DNA of 41,047 bases from an uncultured Sphingomonadales bacterium (GCA_937870585.1 CALMZE010000177.1:1-41047); one strand, 5' to 3'. Counted from the first letter of the stretch, positions 16,012-22,643 are shown. The notes: generated by a model from the letters alone, not told the origin. Numbers and translations: made by a program.

Positions 16012-16041
16012 GTGTGATGGCACTTAGCTGATACTCCGTGT

Positions 16042-16121
16042 GCTCCGGCCTTGTGCCGGAGCCTTGCGTGGGCCTGGCAAGCATGGTTTGCAACGCCACA
16101 GGGCTCCGGCCTCCGCCGGAG
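16042..16121. repeat. Two CTCCGGC/GCCGGAG hairpin units
   Basis: GCTCCGGC (16042-16049) pairs with GCCGGAGC (16055-16062), and CTCCGGC (16104-16110) pairs with GCCGGAG (16115-16121). The two hairpins share the same stem sequence and lie 62 bp apart. This resembles REP-type palindromic units placed downstream of a gene; a genome-wide count would be needed to call them REP. Confidence 0.55.
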
Positions 16122-16168
16122 AACAGGGAGTGCAACCCAAAGCCATCAGAGTCCAATCCCAGAATCAA

Positions 16169-16192
16169 GGCCCCGGAATCAGTTCCGGGGCC
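16169..16192. terminator. Strong hairpin downstream of the helicase gene
   Basis: A perfect 10-bp stem GGCCCCGGAA / TTCCGGGGCC with a TCAG loop lies here. It has no T run on the plus side, being followed by A6. It may help end the helicase transcript or work with the adjacent bidirectional terminator. Confidence 0.45.
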
Positions 16193-16198
16193 AAAAAA

Positions 16199-16242
16199 GA
16201 AAAGGCGCGGCAGCCAAATTTGGCGCCGCGCCTTTTCTTTTT
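16199..16242. terminator. Bidirectional rho-independent terminator
   Basis: A 13-bp stem GAAAAGGCGCGGC (16199-16211) / GCCGCGCCTTTTC (16225-16237) is capped by a second palindrome (GCCAAATTTGGC). On the plus strand it is followed by TTTTTG and on the minus strand by TTTTTT. It ends the helicase transcript. In the empty chromosome it would also have been the terminator just past the 3' end of tRNA-Arg, from which it is now separated by the inserted element. Confidence 0.75.
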
Positions 16243-16253
16243 GCCATGTCTGG

Positions 16254-16304
16254 AAAAATGGCGCGCCCGGAACGATTCGAACGTCCGACCCTCAGATTCG
16301 TAGT
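16254..16304. repeat. attL: Left attachment site: duplicated 3' half of tRNA-Arg
   Basis: These 51 bp are identical to 20900-20950. The copy contains the encoded CCA, the acceptor 3' strand, the T arm and the anticodon arm up to the 5' side of the anticodon loop, all in minus orientation, and then diverges (TTTTCGG). It is not a functional tRNA because the 5' half is missing. It marks the left boundary of the integrated element; the other copy is part of the intact tRNA gene. Confidence 0.93.
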
Positions 16305-16409
16305 TTTCGGACATGCATATTCTGAGATGCTCTCAAACTCAAAAAATGGCGAATATTCAGGACATATTGCTGATTGCCGTAATTTGACATGGCTCGAAAT
16401 ATCTCTAGC

Positions 16410-16430
16410 GTGCTTACACGGTGCTTACAC
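16410..16430 (+). repeat. Left tandem arm-type repeats (GTGCTTACAC x2)
   Basis: GTGCTTACAC occurs at 16410-16419 and again at 16421-16430, an 11-bp pitch (one helical turn). The same pair in the same orientation lies at the other end of the element. Position 105 bp inside attL and just before the integrase ATG fits arm-type binding sites for the N-terminal domain of the integrase. A TTGACA at 16384-16389 with a weak -10 at about 16406 would place them over the integrase promoter, allowing self-repression. Confidence 0.65.
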
Positions 16431-16464
16431 GGTCAATTTTGGCTGGCGCTGAACGGGCAAGACA

Positions 16465-17796
16465 ATGGCAACAGGAAACATCACAAAGAGGGCGGTGGAA
16501 GCCTTTCAATCAGACAAGGGAACGGCATTCCTTTGGGATGCTGGCGAAGGGTCAATGAAGGGCTTTGGGCTCAGGGTGACGGCAACGGGCGTCAAATCCT
16601 ATGTCTATCAATACCGGATTGGCGGACGCGGTGGAAAGGTCGTGCGCTACAAGATTGGGCGTCACGGCGTATGGACCCCAGACGCGGCACGCAAGCGGGC
16701 GCGGGAACTGGCCAGCCTAGTCGCAAGCGGCGTCGATCCTTTGGCCTTTGAGCGGGCTGAGTTTGCACGAAGGCAAGAGGCAGAACGCGAAGCGGCGGCA
16801 CTGGCTTTCGATGACTATTCGGCGCGCTACCTTAAGGCCTATGTCCGGCCGGAAATCCCGGACAGCTTTGCCTTTGTTGATGGCATTTTCCGCAATCATG
16901 CCCGTCCGGTCTTGGGCAGAAAGCCCCTGCCAGAAATCACGCGCCGCGATATTGCCCGATTGATCGACGGCATTCCGCCTGAGCGCCAATCGGTGCGACG
17001 CAATGCCTTTGCCGTGCTTCGCAAACTGTTCAATTGGGCCAAGGCGCGCGGCGATCTGGACCGTTCGCCAATGGAGGGGATGGATCCCCCGGCAAGCGTG
17101 GCATCCCGCGATAGGGTTCTGAGCGATACAGAATTGGCGCTGGCAATGCGCGCCGCACAATCGCTTCCCGCTCCCATTGGCCCAATGTTTGAGGTGCTCT
17201 TTCTCACTGGCCAGCGCCGGGATGAAGTTGCGTCGATGCGTTGGGAGGAACTGGATCGTGCAACCGCGCTCTGGACGCTGCCCCGCGCTCGCACCAAGAA
17301 CGGAGAGGCGAACCTTGTCCCGCTCAGCAGCATGACACTTGCCGCGCTGGACCGGGCAGCGTCTCAGCTTGGAGACAGCCCCCAATGGCCACTATCGGGC
17401 TTTGTGTTCACGACAACCGGCTTCGCGCCTGTCTCAGGCCATAGCAAGGCCAAGGGCAAGTTGGATGCGGCGATGCTGGCCATTGCGGCGCATGACGCTC
17501 AGGAGGCCTCTCAGGAGCCCCCTGAAGCCATCGCGCATTGGCGCTTGCACGACGCCCGCCGGACGCTGGCAACGGGCCTGCAACGCCTTGGCGTCCGTTT
17601 TGAAGTGACTGAGGCCGTGCTCAATCACGTTTCAGGCAGTCGAAGCGGCGTAGCTGGGGTCTATCAGCGCCACGGCTGGGGGCCTGAGAAGCGAGCGGCG
17701 CTCGATGCTTGGGCCGCTCATATCGCGGCGCTGCTCAGCCCGTCGCTTGATCGTTCCAATGTGGTCGAACTGCGCGCCAACACTGGAAAAGGTTGA
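16465..17796 (+). CDS. int: Tyrosine recombinase / P4-type integrase of the tRNA-Arg element
   Basis: This 443-aa protein has an N-terminal arm-binding domain (DUF4102 type, about residues 1-90, with LWDAGEGSMKGFGLRV and KIGRHG), a core-binding domain (about 105-200) and a C-terminal catalytic domain. The catalytic residues are visible: Arg in FLTGQRRDEV, His-x-x-Arg in LHDARRTLATG, His in EAVLNHVSG and the nucleophile Tyr in GVAGVYQRHG. It catalyses site-specific recombination between attP and the tRNA-Arg gene. Unusually, it lies next to the truncated tRNA copy rather than beside the intact tRNA, although it is still the first gene from one att site. The next gene follows 5 bp after its stop. 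Confidence 0.96.
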   Translation: MATGNITKRAVEAFQSDKGTAFLWDAGEGSMKGFGLRVTATGVKSYVYQYRIGGRGGKVVRYKIGRHGVWTPDAARKRARELASLVASGVDPLAFERAEFARRQEAEREAAALAFDDYSARYLKAYVRPEIPDSFAFVDGIFRNHARPVLGRKPLPEITRRDIARLIDGIPPERQSVRRNAFAVLRKLFNWAKARGDLDRSPMEGMDPPASVASRDRVLSDTELALAMRAAQSLPAPIGPMFEVLFLTGQRRDEVASMRWEELDRATALWTLPRARTKNGEANLVPLSSMTLAALDRAASQLGDSPQWPLSGFVFTTTGFAPVSGHSKAKGKLDAAMLAIAAHDAQEASQEPPEAIAHWRLHDARRTLATGLQRLGVRFEVTEAVLNHVSGSRSGVAGVYQRHGWGPEKRAALDAWAAHIAALLSPSLDRSNVVELRANTGKG

Positions 17797-17801
17797 GCAC
17801 G

Positions 17802-18083
17802 ATGGACAGGCCAGAATTGGAATATGTGTGGATGGCTCCAAGACTGCCGGATGACACGCTCATCAGCACCTTCAAGCCAAGATGGGAGTCGCCTCCTATC
17901 CGGGCGTTCATAGAGAATGAAATTGAGAAGCTGATTGCCTTTCTCGATATGATCGACGGCGACCCGGACTTGGAGGATACGCACGATCACGAACGTGACC
18001 TTGAGGGCGGTTCGCTGGAATTTGGCATAGACCAATCAGAAATATTCATCGGGAGTAGCCCGCGCTCTGCAAAGTCTCCATGA
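17802..18083 (+). CDS. Small acidic protein of the integrative element
   Basis: The ATG at 17802 gives 93 aa (MDRPELEYVWMAPRLPDD). A TTG nine bases earlier is less likely. It starts 5 bp after the integrase stop, so the two are co-transcribed. The protein is acidic, with a central helix (FIENEIEKLIAFLDMIDGDPDLED) and a D-rich segment following it. Proteins with an LDxxDGDPDLE motif recur in alphaproteobacterial prophages and islands, to my knowledge without a function. It could modulate the integrase or be an anti-restriction-like DNA mimic; both are guesses. Confidence 0.6.
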   Translation: MDRPELEYVWMAPRLPDDTLISTFKPRWESPPIRAFIENEIEKLIAFLDMIDGDPDLEDTHDHERDLEGGSLEFGIDQSEIFIGSSPRSAKSP

Positions 18084-18176
18084 TCCTCTCAGCGGGGGCT
18101 AGCCCGGCCAGGTGAAAGGGTGAAGTCCGCACCTTGCCCCCGCGCCACATTCGGACGCCGGATTGGAAGCCGGGTG

Positions 18177-19037
18177 ATGGAAACCGCAGAAGTCCCTGAT
18201 TGGCTGCCTCCACTTGATGGAGAAGAAAGTCGGTGGAACGAAATTGGACATAGCGCCGCGCGTCGCATTCAAATTGCAATGCATGAAGGGTTGGAAAGGT
18301 TGGCGGTTGCAGACCAATATGCACGCGCAATACTGGCCCTAAACATTAGCAGTCCGCAAAATGCGGAAATTGCTCACTCGGAAATTGAAAACGCTATAAC
18401 AGCCTTTTTGTTTCGCGGTGCAGGCAAAGGAAGCAATCCCGAACCTCAAGAGATCATTCGCGCTGTCTCAAAAATTGCAGATAGCCTCTCTGTTATCGAC
18501 GAAAGTATGTCACTTTTGTTTGGAGCAATGGTGAATTCAGCCGGAATTCACGCGGAACGGCACAATACGTTAGAAGCTGTGCATAGGGAGATTTTTGGCG
18601 CAATTTTTGCCAAGGCGCTGCCTGTGTCGCTGGCAGAGAAAATTGCTGACTCTTGGATCGGGGTTTTGCCTTCAGCAAATCGCAATGAAAACGAGTGGAG
18701 CTTTTCCAATCCAAGGAATGGAAGGTTCGCCTTGGCTGCTAGCGCGGTGCAACAAATCGCGGCTAATCTGACAGCCGAAAGCCTCGCTCTACCTAGGCGA
18801 GCTTCTGATTACGATTTCGTATCATTCATCAAGCGATTGGGCTTTTTGTATCACAAATGGACCGGCACTGAGGCCGCATCCCCTGATCGGAACCTGAATC
18901 AATCTCACAATTGGCGGGGTCCGTTTGGCAGGTTCGTTGAAGCGGTTTGGCCGTTGACGCCTGAAGGGTCCGGTGGAGAGGGCCAAACACGTAGTTGCCC
19001 ATCAAGCAGTCGCATTCGTGCGGCTTTGCGGCAGTAG
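18177..19037 (+). CDS. Low-GC cargo protein of unknown function
   Basis: The ATG at 18177 (METAEVPDWLPP) with GGAAG upstream gives 286 aa; a GTG at 18120 has no spaced ribosome binding site. The protein is largely helical and soluble, with no signal peptide or membrane segment. I recognise no catalytic motif. The C-terminal section (LGFLYHKWTGTEA, then GPFGRFVEAVWP) resembles a conserved tail seen in hypothetical proteins of other proteobacterial islands. The gene is about 45-50 percent GC against roughly 60 percent around it, so it came from elsewhere. Its place between integrase and replication/regulation genes is where satellites and islands often carry cargo, including defence genes. That role is speculation. 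Confidence 0.6.
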   Translation: METAEVPDWLPPLDGEESRWNEIGHSAARRIQIAMHEGLERLAVADQYARAILALNISSPQNAEIAHSEIENAITAFLFRGAGKGSNPEPQEIIRAVSKIADSLSVIDESMSLLFGAMVNSAGIHAERHNTLEAVHREIFGAIFAKALPVSLAEKIADSWIGVLPSANRNENEWSFSNPRNGRFALAASAVQQIAANLTAESLALPRRASDYDFVSFIKRLGFLYHKWTGTEAASPDRNLNQSHNWRGPFGRFVEAVWPLTPEGSGGEGQTRSCPSSSRIRAALRQ

Positions 19038-19041
19038 GGGA

Positions 19042-19068
19042 TTTTACCCCGCGATTGCGGCGGTAAAA
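19042..19068. other. Hairpin before the HTH operon
   Basis: TTTTACC-CCGC (19042-19052) pairs with GCGG-C-GGTAAAA (19057-19068) around a GATT loop, giving 11 bp with one bulged C. It lies 4 bp after the cargo gene stop and about 70 bp before the HTH gene. It could be an operator for the HTH protein or a weak terminator; there is no T run beyond the stem. Confidence 0.4.
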
Positions 19069-19136
19069 AACCAGATACTTTGATTTGGCCGAATCTGGGA
19101 TTCTCCAAGCGTCAACAACGACGAAAGGAAATCCCA

Positions 19137-19340
19137 ATGAGTCTCACTGAACACATGAAAGCAAAGGTGACGGCAGAGCGGATCGGTGTCACGGCAGGCT
19201 GTCTTGCAAAATGGCGCATGACTGGCGAAGGCCCCGCCTATATCCGCGTCGGGCGCCGCATCGCCTACGATCCGCGCGACGTGCAAGTCTGGCTGGACGC
19301 GCGCCGAGTGCAATCCACCTCTCAGGAGTTGGCGGCATGA
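19137..19340 (+). CDS. AlpA/excisionase-like helix-turn-helix protein
   Basis: The ATG at 19137 follows AAAGGAAA at good spacing and gives 67 aa. The fold is the MerR-like winged helix of AlpA/Xis proteins: KVTAERIGVTAGCLAKWRMTGEGPAYIRVGRRIAYDPRDVQVWLDARR. It has the helix-turn-helix, the GPxYIRVGRRI wing and the final helix VQVWLDARR. Such proteins bind att DNA to direct excision, or activate integrase transcription (AlpA of CP4-57). In this element it is the obvious candidate recombination-directionality factor. Its stop overlaps the next ATG (ATGA), so it leads a three-gene operon. Confidence 0.85.
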   Translation: MSLTEHMKAKVTAERIGVTAGCLAKWRMTGEGPAYIRVGRRIAYDPRDVQVWLDARRVQSTSQELAA

Positions 19341-19645
19341 TCGGCGAAAGGGACATGGGGTCAGGGGCGGCAAGTGCCGCCCCTGAGGTGGCCCCCGGAA
19401 CGGGCAGTAACGGGGACGCCGGGTCGAAATACCCCAAACCCCCAACAAAGCCAATGCTTGTCATGGCAATGTTGCGGCAACGTCCGGCCGGGATCACGAA
19501 GGCGGATGTATTCTCCTTCTGTGACGATCTGCCCTCTGCCATCCGCACGCTGCGCAAGTGTGGGGAGTCCATTCGGACAGTGCGGGGCCATCCCTCGATC
19601 TGGCTCCTAGATCGTCAACGGGGAAGGGGGCTGACCAATGACTGA
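19337..19645 (+). CDS. Small winged-helix-like protein of the element
   Basis: This 102-aa protein starts at an ATG overlapping the HTH gene stop (ATGA). The first 45 residues are Gly/Ala/Pro-rich and probably disordered. The rest (MLVMAMLRQRPAGITKADVFSF, then SAIRTLRKCGESIRTV and WLLDRQ) has the helix-turn-helix-wing pattern of small phage DNA-binding proteins, with LRxxGxxI before the wing. It probably binds DNA at the element's control region or origin. It overlaps the next gene by 8 bp. The precise role is unknown. Confidence 0.65.
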   Translation: MIGERDMGSGAASAAPEVAPGTGSNGDAGSKYPKPPTKPMLVMAMLRQRPAGITKADVFSFCDDLPSAIRTLRKCGESIRTVRGHPSIWLLDRQRGRGLTND

Positions 19646-19850
19646 GCCGCTCTTTGTGACGCGCTACAAGGGGCGGGAATGGCGCGTGAGTGCGTCCAGC
19701 TTTGCAAGCCATTCGCGCGTTTCGATCTGGCCTTGGTATCAAAGCAGCGGGGGCGAGATGAAACCTTGCAGGGACGGGCTGCAAGTCGATCTGGATCAAG
19801 CGGACGCTCTGGCAAGTGCCATTCGAAAAGCGGCTGAATCCCTCAGATAA
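19638..19850 (+). CDS. Small hypothetical protein of the element
   Basis: This 70-aa protein begins MTEPLFVTRYKGREWRVSAS, with the ATG inside the preceding gene (8-bp overlap), and is the third member of the HTH operon. A basic, aromatic N-terminal half (SIWPWYQSSGG) is followed by one amphipathic helix (QADALASAIRKAAESLR). No domain is recognised. A perfect 10-bp stem-loop follows 9 bp after its stop and closes the operon. Confidence 0.6.
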   Translation: MTEPLFVTRYKGREWRVSASSFASHSRVSIWPWYQSSGGEMKPCRDGLQVDLDQADALASAIRKAAESLR

Positions 19851-19859
19851 TCGGCGCGA

Positions 19860-19889
19860 ACGAAGGGGCGGGATTGCCTGCCCCTTCGT
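19860..19889 (+). terminator. Stem-loop ending the HTH operon
   Basis: ACGAAGGGGC (19860-19869) pairs perfectly with GCCCCTTCGT (19880-19889) around a 10-nt loop. There is no uninterrupted T run after it (CTCTTGAG), so it is either a weak intrinsic terminator or an mRNA-stabilising hairpin. Confidence 0.5.
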
Positions 19890-20020
19890 CTCTTGAGCCC
19901 CAATCTTGAAACTTGCGAAATGCCGTGCGCCAATCAGGCAGAGAAAAGGTGCTCTAACCCGCCATTTCCCTGCCCATTCCGGAAATATGCACGGCGCTTG
20001 CTATACTGATAGAGAGTGCG

Positions 20021-20653
20021 GTGGAGATTCACCCCAAGCCATCCCTTTCATGGGGAGGGGCAAGGCTGCGCAGTGACAGAGTGAGCGCGTGCCTGTCTCG
20101 CAAGCAGACCTTGGCCACGATTGGCGCTGCGCAACAAGCCATTGCCATTGGCCTGCCCTTCAATCGGTTTGTCACCGTCCATTGGGCAGCATTGGGCCTG
20201 ACCGACTTGGACGCGGCACACGCAACCGGGCGGCTCTTGAAGCTGGCAAGCGACTGGATGCGATACAACGAAGCTGCGCCTGCTTGGGCCTTTGTGCGGG
20301 AAAATGACGATGGGGACGGCTCCAAGGGCTCGCACGTCCATATCATGCTGCACTGCCCCTCCAGTCTGCCCATAGGACGCCAATGGCCCCGCTGGCTGCG
20401 CAAGGTGACAGGAAGGCCATATCGGAAAGGCGGCATTCGATCTTTGGCCATTGGCCGGGCGTTGAATTGCTATGCCAATGCTCCTGACCTCTACCATGAG
20501 AACCTTGGCGAGGTTGTCGCCTATTGCGTGAAAGGGGTTTCGCCTGAAACCGCATCGGCGCTTTCCCTGCCAAGGCAGGAGGCGGGAGGGCGTGTCATTG
20601 GCAAACGGGCGGGGCACTCCCAAAACCTCAGCCGGGTAAAACGGGGGTCCTAG
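20021..20653 (+). CDS. Putative HUH-type replication initiator (Rep) of the integrative element
   Basis: This 210-aa protein carries the three ordered motifs of rolling-circle initiators. Motif 1 is FVTVHW (residues 50-55). Motif 2 is the HUH pair HVH (105-107) within SHVHIMLH. Motif 3 is Y168 and K171 in VVAYCVKG, a YxxK arrangement. In this superfamily the histidines bind a divalent metal and the Tyr nicks one DNA strand and stays attached. The C-terminal GGRVIGKRAGHSQN segment recurs, in my recollection, in uncharacterised proteins of alphaproteobacterial islands. At 210 aa it is small for a Rep and has no helicase domain. The GTG at 20021 is the probable start; TATACT at 20002-20007 may be its -10. 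Replication or conjugative nicking is inferred, not shown. Confidence 0.7.
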   Translation: MEIHPKPSLSWGGARLRSDRVSACLSRKQTLATIGAAQQAIAIGLPFNRFVTVHWAALGLTDLDAAHATGRLLKLASDWMRYNEAAPAWAFVRENDDGDGSKGSHVHIMLHCPSSLPIGRQWPRWLRKVTGRPYRKGGIRSLAIGRALNCYANAPDLYHENLGEVVAYCVKGVSPETASALSLPRQEAGGRVIGKRAGHSQNLSRVKRGS

Positions 20654-20828
20654 GATTTGGATCGGCCCGCCCTAAAGCGAGGGCACACCGCTTTTGTGGC
20701 CTGCAACCCCAATTCAGGATTCGCGGATTCTTGGTGGTTCTGATCGATCACAGAGCCGGCGACGATTGAGAAAATCAATTATGTGGTTTGTTTGGCGGCA
20801 TAAGCGACAGGCGGCGAATCTGCGCCGC

Positions 20829-20849
20829 GTGCTTACATAGTGCTTACAC
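20829..20849 (+). repeat. Right tandem arm-type repeats (GTGCTTACAT, GTGCTTACAC)
   Basis: GTGCTTACAT (20829-20838) and GTGCTTACAC (20840-20849) have the same 11-bp pitch and orientation as the pair near the left end. They lie 51 bp inside the right attachment repeat. The paired placement at both ends is what arm-type integrase sites of a tyrosine-recombinase element look like. The rest of 20654-20899 holds no gene. Confidence 0.65.
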
Positions 20850-20899
20850 GACAGAGCGGCGCCCCGTTCAAGGGCGGGCCAATTCTCGTAAGTCATTGA

Positions 20900-20950
20900 A
20901 AAAATGGCGCGCCCGGAACGATTCGAACGTCCGACCCTCAGATTCGTAGT
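20900..20950. repeat. attR: Right attachment site within tRNA-Arg
   Basis: This 51-bp perfect direct repeat of 16254-16304 starts in the A run past the tRNA 3' end and stops on the 5' side of the anticodon loop. Recombination in the anticodon region is usual for tRNA-targeting tyrosine integrases. Excision between the copies would remove 4,646 bp and restore one intact tRNA next to its original terminator. Confidence 0.93.
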
Positions 20951-20981
20951 CTGATGCTCTATCCAGCTGAGCTACGGGCGC
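20905..20981 (-). tRNA. trnR: tRNA-Arg (ACG)
   Basis: This is a complete 77-nt tRNA on the minus strand: acceptor GCGCCCG/CGGGCGC, discriminator G, encoded CCA (20905-20907), D arm GCTC..GAGC, anticodon loop CTACGAA with anticodon ACG, and a normal T loop TTCGAAT. It reads CGN arginine codons after A34-to-inosine editing. It hosts the integrated element, whose insertion duplicated the 3' half, so this gene remains functional. Confidence 0.97.
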
Positions 20982-21065
20982 GTTGTGGAGGCGGCTCTAG
21001 GCGGGGTTTTCCGATTCTGCAAGGGGGGCGTTGCGGGTTTCGGCAATTATCCCTATCCCGACCCT

Positions 21066-21554
21066 ATGAAATCCGCATTCCTGCCGCTTTTGCCCGCTCT
21101 TTTTCTGGCTGCCTGCGCCGCGCCGGGCACGTATCCGTCGCTGGCACCTCGTCCATTTGAGAAAGCCGCGCCGCAAACACCGCCTGCGCCACCGCCTATT
21201 GCCTCCGATGCTGGGCTGCTGGCGCAGGTCGATGGAGCCGTTGTGCGTGCTGAAGCAGGGCAGGGGGCCTTTGACGCGGCTTTGGGGCTGGCAGACCGGG
21301 CCGTGGCTGCCAGCGACCGGCGTCGCGGCAGTGAGTCCTGGATTGCCGCGCAAATGGCGATTTCACGGCTGGAGCGGACGCGGGAGCCGGTTCAGACGGC
21401 CCTTGCAGACCTTGATGCGATGATGCGCAGCCTGTTGCTGGGGCCGCCCTCAGCAGACCGAGCAGCCGTCGAGGCCGCAATGGCCAGAGTAGGCGCGATT
21501 GACACCGCCCAACTGGCGGCCGTTCAGCGGCTGATCCGCGCAGCAGGCCAGTAA
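21066..21554 (+). CDS. Hypothetical lipoprotein
   Basis: The ATG at 21066 (MKSAFLPLLPALFLAACAAP) gives 162 aa with a clean lipobox (FLAAC). The longer frame from 20985 begins at the edge of the tRNA gene and is rejected. The mature protein begins with a Pro-rich linker (TYPSLAPRPFEKAAPQTPPAPPP) and continues as an Ala-rich helical domain. That domain resembles periplasmic coiled-coil or TPR-like helices (SESWIAAQMAISRLERTREP). No enzyme motif is visible. It is probably anchored to the inner or outer membrane. It ends 4 bp from the end of the convergent carbonic anhydrase gene. Function unknown. Confidence 0.72.
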   Translation: MKSAFLPLLPALFLAACAAPGTYPSLAPRPFEKAAPQTPPAPPPIASDAGLLAQVDGAVVRAEAGQGAFDAALGLADRAVAASDRRRGSESWIAAQMAISRLERTREPVQTALADLDAMMRSLLLGPPSADRAAVEAAMARVGAIDTAQLAAVQRLIRAAGQ

Positions 21555-21558
21555 GGGC

Positions 21559-22104
21559 TCAGCCGCCGTTCGCGGCTTTGTGCGATTGCCCATTCTGGAC
21601 ATAATGCGCCACGGCCAAGCGGTTTCCGGTGGCCCAATTCTCATCCAGTTCACGCATCGGCTTGGCAGGCCGACCGCCCCACATGTGGAAGGATGTGATG
21701 CGCTTGCCCGGCGTCAGCATCGCGCCCGCAGCCAGCATGGAATCATCCTCCAGCACGCAGCCATCCATCACGATGGAGCCGAGCCCCACCAGCGCATTGC
21801 GGCCCACGGTGCAGCCGTGCAGCATCGCCATATGGCCGATCAGCGCCTCTTCCTCGATGATGGTGGGCGTGCCTTTCACAAAGCCCTTGTCCGCATCGCA
21901 ATGGATGACCGTGCCGTCCTGAATGTTGGAGCGCGCACCGATGCGGATCGCGTTCACATCGCCGCGCAGCACGCAATTATACCAGATGCTTGCCTGCTCG
22001 CCGATTTCAACATCACCAATGATGCGCACGCCGGGTGCGATGAAGGCCGTGGGATGGATGACGGGCGTTTTGCCGTTGATCGAAATGATGGTTGCGCCAG
22101 TCAT
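21559..22104 (-). CDS. Gamma-carbonic-anhydrase family protein
   Basis: This 181-aa protein has the left-handed beta-helix of hexapeptide repeats (IIGDVEIGEQASIWYNCVLRGDV) and a C-terminal helix. The three zinc-ligand histidines expected from archaeal Cam align with the His of TVIHCDA and the two in IGHMAMLHGC. The family trimerises and hydrates CO2, or has lost that activity; Cam's proton-shuttle loop is absent here, as in most bacterial members, so catalysis is not assured. Its ATG overlaps the stop of the GNAT gene (ATGA), placing it third in a hemB-GNAT-gammaCA operon. Confidence 0.92.
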   Translation of the reverse strand: MTGATIISINGKTPVIHPTAFIAPGVRIIGDVEIGEQASIWYNCVLRGDVNAIRIGARSNIQDGTVIHCDADKGFVKGTPTIIEEEALIGHMAMLHGCTVGRNALVGLGSIVMDGCVLEDDSMLAAGAMLTPGKRITSFHMWGGRPAKPMRELDENWATGNRLAVAHYVQNGQSHKAANGG

Positions 22105-22643
22105 ATTGTCCTCCCGATGCTGTAGGTGACGTGGGGTTTAAGGGCGCTTGCTTCCTCCACTCTTGGGTGATCGAAAGCAAGCTCGGGACGGCGCGTCATG
22201 CCAAGCCGTTCCATCAGACCCCAGCTTCGATGATTGATAGCCGCAGTGATCGCCCAGATGGCGTCATCCTCTAGATGGTGAAATCCCCAATCAAGCGTTG
22301 CCTGGGCGGCTTCTCGTGCATAGCCCCGGCCCCAGGCATGGTGCGCCAGCCGCCACCCGATTTCTGCTTTGCCCTGAATTGGCCCGTCCTGCCCTCGAAT
22401 AAGGCCGCACCAGCCCAGAAACGCGCCGTCTTCGCGCCTTTCCAGCGCCCAGAAGGTGTGGCCATACTCGGCGGCAATGGCTTTCACGCGTTCGATCAGC
22501 GCGGCCACGGCTGTTGCATCCATCACCGGCCCCAGCGTTTCCATCACGCGGGGATCGGCGCACATGGCGGCGAACGGCTCCAGATCGCGCTCTTCCCAAT
22601 CACGTAGGATCAGACGTTCGGTCTGGAGGGCGAATTCACCCAT
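22101..22643 (-). CDS. RimJ/RimL-type GNAT N-acetyltransferase
   Basis: This 180-aa GNAT of the Acetyltransf_3 type opens with LQTERLILRDWEERDLEPFA. The acetyl-CoA-binding core is recognisable in EIGWRLAHHAWGRGYAREAAQA, with the RGYA pyrophosphate loop, followed by INHRSWGLMERLGM, the usual N-x-x-S-x-x-x-x-x-x-LGM end. It transfers acetyl from acetyl-CoA to an amine, often a protein N-terminus or a small molecule; the substrate is unknown. The start overlaps the hemB end by 8 bp, and the stop overlaps the carbonic anhydrase start. The operon link to heme synthesis does not suggest a function. Confidence 0.9.
   Translation of the reverse strand: MGEFALQTERLILRDWEERDLEPFAAMCADPRVMETLGPVMDATAVAALIERVKAIAAEYGHTFWALERREDGAFLGWCGLIRGQDGPIQGKAEIGWRLAHHAWGRGYAREAAQATLDWGFHHLEDDAIWAITAAINHRSWGLMERLGMTRRPELAFDHPRVEEASALKPHVTYSIGRTI

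Noticed and set aside
16042..16242. A CRISPR array, because of several regularly structured repeats
   Set aside because: The units are hairpins of differing sequence and spacing with no spacers and no cas genes nearby.
16301..16304. A second tRNA-Arg gene at the left end of the element
   Set aside because: Sequence identity to the tRNA stops at the anticodon loop; the D arm and 5' acceptor strand are absent, so this is an att duplication and not a tRNA.
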